A stretch of DNA of 64,000 nt from NCBI GenBank assembly GCA_014904985.1, contig MU128912.1:467368-531367 (forward strand), given 5' to 3'. Of this stretch, positions 11,614 to 24,224 are shown piece by piece (the stretch's first letter is position 1; each line of letters opens with the position of its first letter). This stretch comes from Hydnum rufescens UP504 (lineage: Eukaryota; Basidiomycota; Agaricomycetes; Cantharellales; Hydnaceae). Both the position numbers and the translations under genes were made by a program. The notes under the pieces are model-generated. The model was given only the letters and a program-made list of their open reading frames with translations. It did not search any database and was not told the DNA's origin.

Positions 11614-12929
11614 TTACCTACTCCTAGTCATTCGGAATCGTTTAATTATACCCACCACCGCCACGCCAATCCTCCACAGCAACAGCGTTCCCTCGGAAAA
11701 TGTCGGAAAGTAGTCTACATGCCATGTAAAACCACATGCAGAGCTGCACCCACACAGTCCATAAGCTAACGGTGAAGAACATCCAACCATTTCGGGTGAT
11801 GAAATGGTCGACAGCCTGATTCCAATCGAGGGGTAGGTAGACAGGCATATCAAATGTCACAGCCTGAACAATCCTTGGGAAGCGGATTTGCCGTGTGATG
11901 AACTACGACAAGTGATATCGGCATCACTGGGATGTACGTATTTAAGCATCTTTCCCAACTGGGAGGATAATGAATAAGAATGATGAGGGAAAGAAATTCG
12001 AGGATTAAATACTGGGAAAAGTATATCACACCAATCTGCAACGAAAGGAAGGTGCTGCCCAATCGGGTGAGATGACTGACATAACCTACCGCAATGAGTA
12101 AGACCGTAACAACATGGTGAGTAAACATCTGAAGGTGGTCCTTTCAGTGCTCGTCGATCTGCAGAATGACAGTTTGGGTGGAATAATATGTAAACGGGAG
12201 TAAGGAATAAATTTCACGGGTGCTGGAAGTGGAATATGGGGTGGCCAATCCAAAATGCGTTGGTGTTGAGCACCCTATCATAAAGAGTGGTTGGTGTGAA
12301 TCCACTATTAAAAGGGGTGACGAAAGGAAGGAGTTGTAGTTAGAGAGGGGGAGGAATGAGCACTGATCAACCCGCCAACGTACAATACTGTATATGAATG
12401 CAAATCCCTGCTCCGCAAATCGGGTGGCGGCGCGTTTTCGAGGTTTGAGTGCCGCTTTCAGAGCCCTGGCGGTCTTGCTGTGCCAGTGACTGTACGTCCC
12501 CATCCTTCCCAATCTTGCAAGCAACATCGCGGTTTAATGATTTCCTGGACGTCAAGCCGTTCCCATTCGAAATCGCGTGCCATTGGTTGTGACAGGACTC
12601 GTAGCACTAGTAGTGTTGGGAATAACACCCTCATTAACATCGGCACGGTTGCTCAACGGAAGATGAGATCGGTCGGATTGGCCAAGCCAATGATGCGCAA
12701 ATCTTTTCAACTGCCGTACGATAATCCATCGTAAGACGATCATGATGGCAAGTCCACCCAATGATGAGGGGGAGATCATCAGGTCCGATTCGATAATATC
12801 GAGACCAGAGGATGGACGAATGAGGACTGGGTGCCCGAATGAGATGGTCGCTCAACGGGATGTGACAAGAATATAAAGGGTCGTAGACGCGCTGAGAGAT
12901 AGTTGTTCTCCAACGGCTGAAAGTGCCAT
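11614..12929 (-). pseudogene. Lag1/TLC ceramide synthase copy 3, early frameshift
   Basis: The start matches the other copies (ATG at 12927-12929, MALSAVGEQ). At about 12899-12905 an extra C shifts the frame in codon 10. Later blocks are recognisable: the LKRFAHHWL segment (about 12700), the AEQGFAFIY exon end (about 12405), the Lag1 motif region (HHVVTVLLIAVGYVSHLTRL, about 12065-12125, still open) and the last helix (about 11700-11800, FFTVSLWTVWVQLCMWF). The acidic tail is replaced by degraded sequence. It is divergent from the ABCG copy starting at 13496. Confidence 0.8.
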
Positions 12930-13495
12930 TGTCAGTCGGTTAGTCTGGCCGACTCGGGCGTGTATCCGACGTGGCAGTGCTAAATGAATATTGACGGGTC
13001 ATGAGGACCGAGGGCAAAAAATCCGACCTAGAATGATAGAATCTCACGGTATTCTGGACAATACCATGCTTTTTGTACATTCAAAGTCATCCTGTCGTCA
13101 TGTAGGTCTATTAGTATCAGCTGTAATTATCCCTAGAAATGAGCCACTCCATGTTGAAATCGAAGGATTGACAGCGTGAGTGACAGTTTCGTGCATAACT
13201 CACGACGGTAGTCCATCATGAATGATGTTGAGCGGAAAGTGGTTTATATCACACGAATCCTGGACGCCTCCCATCACAGTCCTCTCTCATCGCTCACTAT
13301 GAGCGAGCGTACATTTATGATGAGGGACGACTTGTGAGTGATCGGTAGCTATTTTTAATTTACTGGCTGTGTGCTGCTGTCAAAACTCTGTCCATATTCG
13401 CACCGTGCCGCCCGAAGTGTATATGGATCTTGCGGTGATGGGTCCTCGTTCTTCATCTTCCTTTCCCTTCGTTGTAGTCTCCCTGCGGCTGAACT
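12930..13495. promoter_or_regulatory. Divergent intergenic region between ceramide synthase copy 3 and ABCG copy 1
   Basis: This 566 bp gap is the only place in the array where both genes of the pair keep their start codons facing apart. It probably represents the ancestral shared promoter. No specific operator could be named. The first ~40 bp (up to GACTCGGGCGTGTA) are shared with copies 1 and 4. Confidence 0.45.
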
Positions 13496-16339
13496 ATGAC
13501 TGCCGAGGGACAAATCGATCCCGAGGTGCGTTTTCCCCCTCGCCATGGCGCTGGGTTTCGGTATTTGTTATAGTAAGTGTGGGCTAATGGACAATTTGAC
13601 AGGCCCCTCCTCTGAGTGATCATCTCCTGCAATGGAAAAACCTCAGTTTTCGCCCTCCCAAGAGCGACAAAGTAATCCTCTACTCCCAGTCTGGCTCAGT
13701 CAGATCCGGGGAACTTCTAGCAGGTGGGTTGTTTGTCCACGGCCTGATCCTAACTGTTCAACTGGGCATCCTGTGGGTAGTCATGGGCCCCTCAGGCGCT
13801 GGGAAAACCTCTTTCCTCGATCTTGTTAGCCAGAGAGTATCGTCAAGTGATCCTACCGCTTCGGTGTGTTCCTTGTCGCGAATTTTTATTACGGGCGGTT
13901 TTTAAGGACGATATTCTTCAGATCACATTTGACGGTCAGAACTTCAGCATGCGGGAGCTTGGCTCCTATGTTGCCCAAGACGATGCCCTCCATGGCTTCC
14001 TTACTGTCAAAGATAATATTCGATACTCGGCTCTCCTCTCGTCAGTGTTCAGTTATAATGTGTTGTATTCATATTTATAGCATTGTCTTCTTGGCCAGAT
14101 TGCCTCATGATACTCCAACAAACGTGATAGATGGGGTAGTAAAGAAAACCTTGCGTTCCCTAGGGCTCACCGACGTTCGAAAGAATCTCATCGGAACTCA
14201 CTTCCAACGGGGAATTTCTGGAGGTCAGAAACGGCGTGTCACAATCGCGTCCTCAGTAGTCACTCAGCCTCAAATTCTCCTCTGTGATGAACCTACAAGC
14301 GGTCTGGACAGTACGACTAGTTACCAAGTTGCCTCTGCAAGTGAGCCATCACATCCTATTTTCGAGTATCCCGGTTTCCCTGATCTTCAAGCCGTGTAGT
14401 TAAACGACTAGCTCAGGAGACCAACACGGCCGTTCTTGCGAGCATACATCAGCCGAATTTCGAAACATTCAGTCTGTTTGACAACGTCCTCTTCCTGGCT
14501 GGTGGCCACTGTGTATACCAGGGTCCTACTGGTATGGTTATATCTGAGCGATCGTCTTGTTTCGAAGCCTTACATGAAGCTGGGTTTGAATTATTTCCAA
14601 GATGGTGTGGTCTCGTACTTCACGAAGATCGGATATCCATGCCCCCCTCATGTGAACCCTGCGGATCACGTAATTAATATCCTGAATACCGACTTTGATG
14701 TAGCGGAGGAAACTGGTGTCCCGGATCACGAACGGGTGCAGCAACTCGCAGCGGCATGGGTGTCACATACCTCGAGTCTTGCTTCGGCAGGCTCTGAATC
14801 CCATGTGCACAACAGTGGGGCTACGACATCCACCAGGATAGGAGCGGCCGTTGGCGCGTGGATGACAATTTCTGAGCGGACACTACTCCGGAGCGAAAAG
14901 TCCAAGTCCTGGAGTTATCGGGCCATTGGCGAGTTGAACAAGACATGGATCCTTACGAAACGGACCGCGTTGATCATTCGTCGCAATGTTGTGCTCGTTT
15001 CGGTTCGAATTTGGATATATGGTACGTCTGATGGCTTTCGTCCCTTGAATTCCTGTTGGCTCAAGATTTTGGAATGGGGAAGGCATGATGAGTGTAATGT
15101 TATCAACAGTTTGGTTACATCTCGCACGAACGGATGCGAGGGTCAATGATCGCCTATCGGTCAGTTCGTCGTCTCACGCGATTGTCTGGAACCAGAATTA
15201 GACATTTTTTATTAGATCCATTTCTTTTCAGTTGCTTTGTTCAGTACGATGAGGTGGGATCCATTATCAAGTGATCATTCCAATTCGCCTCATTTTTTTT
15301 TCTCAGCGTTGCTGCTGTACCAATTTATTTGGAGGAGCGCCCCGTGTTTATTACGAGAGTACGTGGGCCAAGTTGGACACCTCCAGTTTCGAGTCTCACC
15401 CACATTTTGTACACCTAGGCACAACAACGGATTATATGGCGCAGGAGCATATACGATTGCGAACACCGCAGTCTTCGTACCGTATTTATTTGTTTGTTCC
15501 GTGATCTACTCGTCCATCAGGTACGTGCTTCTCGACGCCCGTTCTGCCCATTGTACCCTTATAAATATGGTGGCACGCGGGTAGTTATTGGACGGTTGGG
15601 CTCAAATCGAATGGTTGGGCATTTTGTCGTTTCATATTCTACCTCTTTCTCAGCATATACGCCGCGGAGGCTCAGGTATGTTCCTCATTTCGTGGGAAAG
15701 GCGGCTGGGGCCACCTGACTATTCTCCAAAGGCACTTGCAGTGGCAGTTGTGATACCTAATTTCGTCGGGGCTTTAGCTGGTGTGGGCTTCCTTACAGGA
15801 TTCTGGATGGTGCGTAGCTGGGAAAAAAAACATTGGCAGCGAAACTGTCTCAATTTTTTTTTCTCAAGTGTGTTCAAGGATTCCTAGTGCGGACGCCCAA
15901 CTTGCCACGATTCTGGTACTATTGGGCCCACTGGATTGACTATCAGGCATGTCCTTGAGACTTTTTCTTTTGCTTAACGACTGCCTAACAGACCGAAGCA
16001 GACTTTTGCATTCAGTTTACTGGTCCAGAATGACCTTGAGGGCGAAACATTTACTTGTGCTACTCTGCCCGACGGGACCTGTCAGTGCAGCGTTCCGAGC
16101 TCGTTGATTCCGAAGGGTCACTGTGCCGTATCAGGTGGCGATGTCCTCAAGGTCGGTGGCCAATACTCAATGCTGAATGAGGCCTGTTGAACCGATTACT
16201 AATACTGTATCTCTTTTGTGGGCAGTCCCTCGACATCCCCCATTTTTCACCTGCGTTCTATGTGGTTGTTTTGGTTGTGATATGCATTATATATCGACTG
16301 GTATTCTACGTGGTCCTGGGTTTCCGTAAACGATCATAA
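13496..16339 (+). pseudogene. ABCG (WHITE-type) half-transporter copy 1, nearly intact
   Basis: ABCG half-transporters have one ATPase domain followed by six membrane helices and export lipids or drugs. The start at 13496 gives MTAEGQIDPE and then a spliced chain. Walker A is MGPSGAGKTSFLDL (near 13780-13825). The signature is [13 protein letters not shown] and Walker [14 protein letters not shown] (near 14210-14310). The C-terminal half shows GMMSVMLSTVWLHLA (near 15085), YTIANTAVFV (near 15455), FVGALAGVGFLTGFWM (near 15760-15810) and the final helix before the TAA at 16337-16339. One lesion was found: at about 15344-15358 there is one base more than in copy 3 (TTTATTACGAGA against TTTATGCGGGA) just before a GT donor. 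The next exon is then read out of frame. One later intron starts with GC rather than GT (15947). If the extra base is an error, the gene would be complete. Confidence 0.85.
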
Positions 16340-16849
16340 TCATTAGTCAGTGCGCTAGTTTTTGTTAGCATAACGCGAGATACTCTAGATTCGAATTATA
16401 GTGTCCGCTTTGGATCTCACTTGCGAGTGCCGGGTGAAATAGGGAACATCACGTCTACTGTGGAAATCAATGGATCGAGGAATTAGGCTTCCGGTCCTCA
16501 GAGCGTCGGAAAGACATGCCAGAACGACTATGCAACGCCGTCTTGGACGCGTACGCATTATTTTGTCCAAATCAAAAGGGACGGTGGGTGAAAAGAGAAA
16601 GCCTGCATTTCAAATTCACAATATTGTACAAGAAGTCTGGTGATAGTCGCCGCCTCGGGCCAGACTACGTGCGGTGCCAATTCTGAACAGAATCAGGGAA
16701 GTCAATGAATGCAAGTTGGGGGAAGCTGCCAGTGGATCTGATGTCGACCAGCTTGCGAACCTAACCCGCATTTGATTAGGGTTCTCGAAAAGCAAGCGTG
16801 ATTTCAATTTAACCATAAAGGAATGAAGCAAGGAACTTGCAATTAGGTT

Positions 16850-17728
16850 AGTCCACGATAAATCCCACTACCTATCAATTAGAAAATTGCTCTGCAATCG
16901 TACTCAAACTCCACGGCTCTGGACTCGCGAATTGGGTTGGGTTGGAGAACACCTGGCTCAAGGAGAGCAGAGAGCAGAGAATGCATTGAGAAATAGCTGA
17001 CAAGTGGATCATAATGAGTGCAAAAAATGAATACTCAATATGTAATCAGTGACTTCATCTCATGCTATGGCACTGACATGGCTGCATGATTCACCACGTA
17101 CTCTTGGAAGAAAAGCTCCTGACTCTTCGCGTATCTGCTCACTCATTCACGGAATGTCTTGTCCTTGATCAATGCGTAGGCGGTGCAGACAATATCACGA
17201 GCCGAGGATACGTATGCAAGTACCATAGAGGGCCAAGTCCGCCAACTCCACTCTTATTCCAACACAAGAGTGAAATAGTCGTTCGTCAAAGTGATTGCGG
17301 AGAACTGGGGAGAAAGTCCGAGGCCGCTCGAAAACAGGGCTATCAGCACTAGACTTCGGCACTGTTACTCTGAAACTCCAATGGTGCGGTCTGAGGGCGT
17401 GAGTGCTGAATAGGGCAACAATTTCCTGAGTATTCAATCTGCTGATCAGGGATCGTGCAGAAATTGATAGAAGTGCACGTCAAGCCTCATACAGTGGGGG
17501 ATCTTCGGGTGATGGCAATGGCCTTGGATGGCGCTGGATGACGTCCTTCTCGAGCTCATTCACGCCTCCGGATCACTGGAAATACATCATTTTCCAGCAT
17601 GCCTGGGACAGGTAGAGGGACAGCACGTGCGTGTTTGGACCTTGAATCTCCTGAAACGCAGCGACACCGGCCAAGGCCAATAGATCACCGCGAGAGATCC
17701 GGAGGAATTCCTTCTCAATGTTCAGAAC
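16850..17728 (-). pseudogene. Truncated cytochrome c peroxidase pseudogene 2
   Basis: Similarity to the parent peroxidase runs from its 3' end (about 16850-16985) through middle exons (about 17090-17330) to the EFSWIS-like region. It stops near 17725 at the same point as pseudogenes 1 and 3. Frames are broken by many small indels. It lies between ABCG copy 1 (tail to tail) and ceramide synthase copy 4 (same strand). Confidence 0.75.
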
Positions 17729-18007
17729 AAATTCACAAGTTGTTACCCACACACATCTCGCTGCTCGTACAGATATCGCGTATTAGTCGTCATGAATTAA
17801 AGGTCAGCTTTGTACCGAGACAAATTCATAAATACAAAAAAAAATCCCACCCTACTCCCGTACACTGGGCGGTGTTTCTCGAGAAAGCACCGCGAAGGAT
17901 CAGGTGTGACCACGTCGTCCGCGCTGGACGAAAGAACACCTCAGTCGCCCCGAAAGAACTCGCAAGCAGACAAAGGGGAAAAAGAAAGGGGGGGTAAAGT
18001 TTGCTGC

Positions 18008-19332
18008 TTACTCTGCACCCTCCCCCTCATCATCACTACGCCAATCCTCCACAACGGCCGCTTTCCCTCTGAAAACGTCGTAAAGCACTTTACATGCCAT
18101 GTAAAACCATATCGTGAGCAGCACCTGCACACTCCATAAGGCAACGGCGAACAAGATCCAACCCTTTCGCGTCACTAAATGGTCGATAGCCGGATTCCAC
18201 TCCAGGGATAGGTACACGGGCATATCAAAAGTCACAGACCAAACCAGCCTGAAGAACAGGATTTGCCGTGTGATGAACCACGACACAGTGAATATCAGGA
18301 AAGTGATGTCTGGCAGCACTGGGATGTTCATGTATTTCAGCATCTTTCCCAACTGCCAGGTAATCAATAAGAATCATCGCGAAAGAAGCTGTAGGGATGA
18401 CATACCGGCAGAAGTATATCGCACCAATCTACAATGAAAAACATAGCGCAACTGACTCGAGTGAGATACGTCACATAGGCTCCCGCAAGGAGCAAGACGG
18501 TGAGAACATGGTGGGTAAACATTTGAAGATGGTCCCTTCGGTGCTCTTCGATGTGGAGGATGATGGCTTGAGTGGAGTAATATGTAAATACGAGGACCAA
18601 GTAGAATTTGACGGGTGCTGGAAGTGGAATATGGGGGTGACTGAGCCAAAAGGCTTTGGTGTCGAGCACACTATCATAAATAGCGGTGTGAATCCACTAT
18701 TAAAAAGGGGTGACGAAAGGAAAGAGTCAGTGAAAATCCCACGAACAAGGGGGAAGAACGAATACTGACCAACCCGTAACACCACGCCAATGTATAATAT
18801 ATACATGAAAATCCCTGCTCCGCAAATCGGGTCACGGTGTGTTCTCGAGTTTTGAGTGCCGCTTTTAGAGCCCTAGCCGTCTTGCGGTCCCGTGATTGTA
18901 CGTCCCATCCTTCCCAACCTTGGAAGCGATATCGCGGTTTGACGGTTTCCTGGACGTCAAGCCGTTCCCATTCGAAATCGCGTGTCCATTTGTTGTGACA
19001 GGACTCGTAGCACTAGTAGTGTTGGGAATAACACTCTCATTAACATTGGGTGCGTCATTCAACGGAGGATGAGATCGGTCGGATTGGCCAAGCCAATAAT
19101 GCGCGAATTTTTTCAGCTGCCGTAAGATAATCCATCTTAATACGAGCATGATAACAGTCCACCCAATGATAAGGGGGAGATCATCAGGTCCGATTCGATA
19201 GTATCGAGACCAGAGAATGGAGGATGAGGATTGGCTGCGCAAATGGGATGGTCGTTCAACAGGATGCGACAAGAAAATAAAGGGTCGTAGGCGTGCTGGG
19301 AGATATTGTTCTCCAACGGCTGAGAGTGCCAT
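18008..19332 (-). pseudogene. Lag1/TLC ceramide synthase copy 4, single-base deletion in exon 1
   Basis: The start is at 19330-19332 (MALSAVGEQYLPARLRPF). Exon 1 is open until about 18905. There the sequence GGATGGGACG lacks one base relative to copies 1 and 5, giving an early stop after TARRLGL. Everything downstream is open in the expected frames: the exon-1 end, exon 2 with HHVLTVLLLAGAYVTYL and IVDWCDILL, the exon 3 helices, and the full acidic tail SDDEGEGAE before the TAA at 18008-18010. Only one base separates this copy from a full gene, so a base-call error cannot be excluded. Confidence 0.82.
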
Positions 19333-19375
19333 TGTGGTCGGCTAGTCCGTGTATCTGACGCGGACTCGGGCGTGT

Positions 19376-20672
19376 AACGCCCGTTCTGCCCATTGTACCC
19401 TTATAAAATGGTGGCACGCGGTAGTTATTGGACGGTTGGGCTCAAATCGAATGGTTGGGCATTTTGTCGTTTTCATATTCTACCTCTTTCTCAGCATGAT
19501 ACGCCGCGGAGGCTCAGGTATGTTCCTCATTTCCGTGGGAAAGGCGGTGGGGCCACCTGACTATTCTCCAAAGGCACTTGCAGTGGCAGTTGTGATACCT
19601 AATTTCGTCGGGGCTTTAGCTGGTGTGGCTTCCTTACAGGATTCTGGATGGTGCGTAGCTGGGGAAAAAAACATTGGCAGCGAAAACTGTCTCAATTTTT
19701 TTTCTCAAGTGTGTTCAAGGATTCCTAGTGCGGCGCCAACTTGCCACGATTCTGGTACTATTGGCCCACTTGATTGACTATCAGGCATGTCCTTGAGACT
19801 TTTTTTTGCTTAACGACTGCCTAACAGACCGAAGCAGCTTTTGCATTCAGTTTACTGGTCCAGAATGACCTTGAGGGCGAAACATTTACTTGTGCTACTC
19901 TGCCCGACGGGACCTGTCAGTGCAGCGTTCCGAAGCTCGTTGATTCCGAAGGGTCACTGTGCCGTATCAGGTGGCGATGTCCTCAAGGTCGGTGGCCAAT
20001 ACTCAATGCTGAATGAGGCCCTGTTGAACCGATTACTAATACTGTAATCTCTTTTGTGGGCTCCCTCGACATCCCCCATTTTTCACCTGCGTTCTATGTG
20101 GGTGTTTTGGTTGTGATATGCATTATATATCGACTGGTATTCTACGTGGTCCTGGGTTTCCGCAAACGATCATAATCATTAGTCAGTGCGCTAGTTTTTT
20201 GTTAGCATAACGCGAGATACTCTAGATTCGAATTATAGTGTCCGCTTTGGATCTCGCTTGCGAGTGGCCGGGTGAAATAGGGAAAATCACGTCTACTGTG
20301 GAATCAATGGTCGAGGAATAGGCTTCCGGTCCTCAGAGTGCGAAAGACATGCCAGAACGACTATGCAACGCCGTCTTGGACCGTACGCATTATTTTGTCA
20401 AATCAAAAGGGACGGTGGGTGAAAAGAGAAAGCCTGCATTCAATTCACAATATTGTTAAAGAGAGTCTGGTGATAGTCGCCGCCTGGGCCAGACTATGTG
20501 CGTGCAAATTCTGAAACAAACAGAATCAGGGAACGCAAGTTGGGGAAGCTGCCAGTGGATCTGATGTCGAACAGCTTCCGAACCTAACCCGCATTTGATT
20601 AGGGTTCTCGAAAAGAAGCGTGATTTCATTTAACCATAAAGGAATGAAGCAAGGAACTTGCAATTGGTGTAG
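19376..20672 (+). pseudogene. ABCG half-transporter copy 2: 3' fragment only
   Basis: This is a copy of about 15538-16850, the last exons of ABCG copy 1 plus its downstream DNA. It starts abruptly inside an intron only ~43 bp from the start codon of ceramide synthase copy 4. It ends at about 20672, where sequence of ABCG copy 3 begins inside its first exon. It differs from copy 1 almost only by one-base indels and a handful of substitutions. No ATPase domain is present. It shares the GC splice donor with copy 1. Confidence 0.85.
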
Positions 20673-23492
20673 GTCACCGAGGTGGGTTTTCCCGCCTTTT
20701 TACGCTACCGGGCTTCGATATCTGTAATAATGAGTCTGGCCGTTGGACAATTTGATAGGCCTCTCTGAGTGATCATCTCCTGCAATGGAAAAACCTCAGT
20801 TTGCAGCCCTCCCAAGAGCGACAAAGTAATCCTCTACTCTCAGTCTGGCTCAGTCAGATCCGGGGAACTTCTAGCAGGTGGGCTTGTTTATCCCCGTGTT
20901 AATCCTCCTCTTCAACTGGGCATCCTGTGTGTAGTCATGGGCCCCTCAGGCGCAGGAAAAACCTCTTTCTCGATCTGATTGGCCAGAGAGTACCGTCAAG
21001 TGATCCTGCCGCTTCGGTGTGTTCCCTGTGGCCAATTTTTATTGCAGGGTTTTTAAGTTCGATATTCTTTCAGATCACGTTTGATGGTCAGGACTTCAGT
21101 ATGCGGGAGCTTGGCTCCTATGTCGCCCAAGATGATGCGCTCCATGGTTACCTTACAGTCAAGGATAATATTCGGTACTCCGCTCTCCTCTCGTGAGTGC
21201 TCAGTGATAATGTGTTGCGTTCCTGTTTATAACATTATCCTCTTGGCCAGATTGCCTCATGATACTCCAACAGAAATGATCGATTGGATGGTGAAGAAAA
21301 CCTTGCGCTCCCTGGGGCTTACCGACGTTCGAAAGAATCTTATCGGAACTCACTTCCAACGAGGAATTTCTGGAGGTCAGAAACGGCGTGTCACAATCGC
21401 GTCCTCAGTAGTCACTCAGCCTCAAATTCTCCTCTGTGATGAACCTACAAGCGGTCTGGACAGTACGACTAGTTACCAAGTTCACCTCTGCAAGTGAGCC
21501 ATCACATCCTATTTTTGAGCGTCCCAGTCTCCCTAATCTCCAAGCCATGCAGTTAAACGATTAGCTCAGGAGACCAACACGGCCGTTCTTGCGAGCATAC
21601 ATCAGCCGAATTTCGAAACATTCAGTCTGTTCGACAACGTCCTCTTCTTGGCTGGTGGTTACTGTGTATACCAGGGTCCTACTGGTATGGTTATATCTCG
21701 AGCGATCGTCTTGTTCGAAGCCTTACATGAAGTTGGGCTTGAATTATTCCCAAGATGGTGTGGTCTCGTACTTCACGAAGATCGGATACCCATGCCCCCC
21801 TCATGTGAACCCTGCGGATCACGTAATTAATATCCTCAATACGGACTTTGATGTAGCGGAGGAAACTGGTGTCCCGGATCACGAACGGGTGCAGCAACTT
21901 GTAGAGGCATGGATGTCACATACCTCGAGTCTTCCTTCGGCAGGCTTTGAATCCCATGAGCGCAACAGTGCGGACACGACGCCCACCAGCGCAGGAATGA
22001 CCGTTGGCGCCTCGAAGGCCGCCTCTCAGCGGACACTACTCCGGAGCGAAAAGTCCAAGTCCTGGAGTTATCGGACCATTGGCGAGTTGAACAAGACATG
22101 GATCCTCACGAAACGCACCGCGCTGATCGTTCGTCGCAACTTCGTGATCGTTTCGGTTCGAATTTGGATATATGGTACGTGTGACGGCTCTCGTAACGTG
22201 AATTCCTGTTGGCTTAAGATTTTGGAATGGGGAAGGTATGATGAGTGTACTGTTGTCGACAGTTTGGCTACATGTCGCACAAACGGATGCCAGGATCAAT
22301 GATCGCCTATCGGTCAGTTCGTCGTCTCTGCCCGTTGTCTGGACCAAGAATTAGACACTTTATATTAGATCCATTTTTTTCAGTCGCTTTGTTCAGCACG
22401 ATGAGGTAGAATCAGTCATCAAGTGATCACTCTAATTCGCCTCATAAATTTTTTCCTCAGCGTTGCTGCTGTACCTCTTTATTTGGAGGAGCGCCCTGTG
22501 TTTATGCGGGAGTATGTGGGCCAAGTTGAACGCCTCTAGTTTCGAGTCTCACCTGCATTTTCTTCACCAAGGCACAATAATGGATTATATGGTGCAGGTG
22601 CATATACGATTGCGAACACCGCAGTCTTCCTACCATATTTATTTATTTGCTCCGTGGTCTATTCGTCCATCAGGTATGTGCTTCTCCGACGTCTGTTCTG
22701 CCCATTGTGCCCTTATAAATAAATATGGTGCAACGCGAGTAGTTATTGGACAGTTGGGCTCAAATCTAATGGTTGGGCGTTTTGTCGTTTTATATTCTAC
22801 CTCTTTCTCAGCATATACGCCGCGGAGCGCAGGTACGTTCCTTATTTCGTTGGAAAGGCGGCAGGGCCACCTGATCATTTTCCAAAGGCCCTTGCAGTAG
22901 CGGTTGTGATACCTAATTTCGTCGGGGCTTTAGCTGGTGTGGGCTTCCTTACAGGATTCTGGATGGTGCGTGGTCCCAAAAAAAGCATCGGTTGCGAAAC
23001 CTATCTCAGCTTTTTGTTCTTCCAGTGTGTTCAGGGTTACCTAGTTCGGACGCCTAACCTGCCACGATTCTGGTACTACTGGGCCCACTGGATTGACTAT
23101 CAGGTATGCGCTTGGACCTTTTTTTTTTGCTGAACGACTGACTAACAGACCGAGGTAGACTTTTGCATTCAATTTACTTGTGCAGAACGACTTTGAAGGC
23201 TGAAACATTTACTTGTGCTACTCTACCCGACGGGTCCTGTCACTGCAGCGTTCCGAGCTCGTTGATTCCAAAGGGTCAGTGCGCCGTAACAGGTGGCGAT
23301 GTTCTCAAGGTTGGTGGCTAATACTCACGGTTGAATGAGACCCATCGAGCCGATTACCGATTACTAATATCTTTTTGTGGGCAGTCTCTTGATATTCCGC
23401 ACTTTTCGCCCGCCTTCTACGTGGGTGTTTTGCTGGTAATATGCATTATATATCGACTGGTGTTCTATGCGATTCTGGGTTTCCGGAAGTGA
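20673..23492 (+). pseudogene. ABCG half-transporter copy 3, first exon lost and frameshifted
   Basis: The copy begins at a duplication breakpoint that keeps only the last few bases of exon 1 (CCGAG before the intron), so the normal start codon is missing. Walker A (MGPSGAGKTSF) is followed by a one-base deletion near 20966 (CTTTCTCG against CTTTCCTCG). Extra or missing bases also occur near 20799-20812, 22826-22833 and 23200, the last creating a TGA. Signature and Walker B motifs are intact ([17 protein letters not shown]). The exon joins around 22510-22575 are in frame (FMREHNNGLYGAGAYTIAN). The stop is at 23490-23492. Confidence 0.83.
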
Positions 23493-24224
23493 TTATAATT
23501 AATATTCGCTGATAGGGTAGTTTTTTGTTAGCGTAACCCGAGATACTACTGTATAGGCACGAATTATAATACCCGCTTTAAGGACCCTTACCAATGACGG
23601 ATGAAATTGTTATGCCTCCTGTGCGAAATTCGGCCGAAGCTTGAGCTTCGAAACATGCTGGATCGAATATTCGGGCTTTCGCCCTCTCAGAGCGCGAGGG
23701 AGGCAACCCTCGGACACGCACTGTTTTGACGAAATCGAAGGGGATGGTGGGTGAGAAGAAACTGATTTCGTCTCGAACGCATCGAGGTAGCTAGAGACTG
23801 AGTACAGTATATTGGGGGATGCGCTGTACAATATGTTCATGTAATGAATCTCCTGTCAATGAATTTACCTCGGTTCTGTCTCAATTTCATGTTCCATGAC
23901 AGTGAATTTGAAGGTTTTACGTACGTGCGGAGACAACGGATGACCATATGACTCCTCGATTCAAATGAGTCACCTCGAGGACAGAATTTGAGGGTACCAA
24001 TTCTAAACACCAGAATCGGGGGGGGGGGGATTGGCGGGGTCCAAGACGCACGCATTAGGAATCCTATTATATTGTTCAAGCAAGTTGGGGGAACGAGCTG
24101 GATCGAGTCGAACCGACTTGCCAACTTGAACCCCATATTTATTAGGGTTCTCGAGAAGCAAACCGGGGCTCGATTACTGTAACCGTAAAGGAATGAAACG
24201 AGGAACTTGGTTGGCCCGCAATAT

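Noticed and set aside
24017..24027. Run of G residues as a possible G-quadruplex or motif
   Set aside because: A single homopolymer without further G-tracts. It may be a base-calling artefact.
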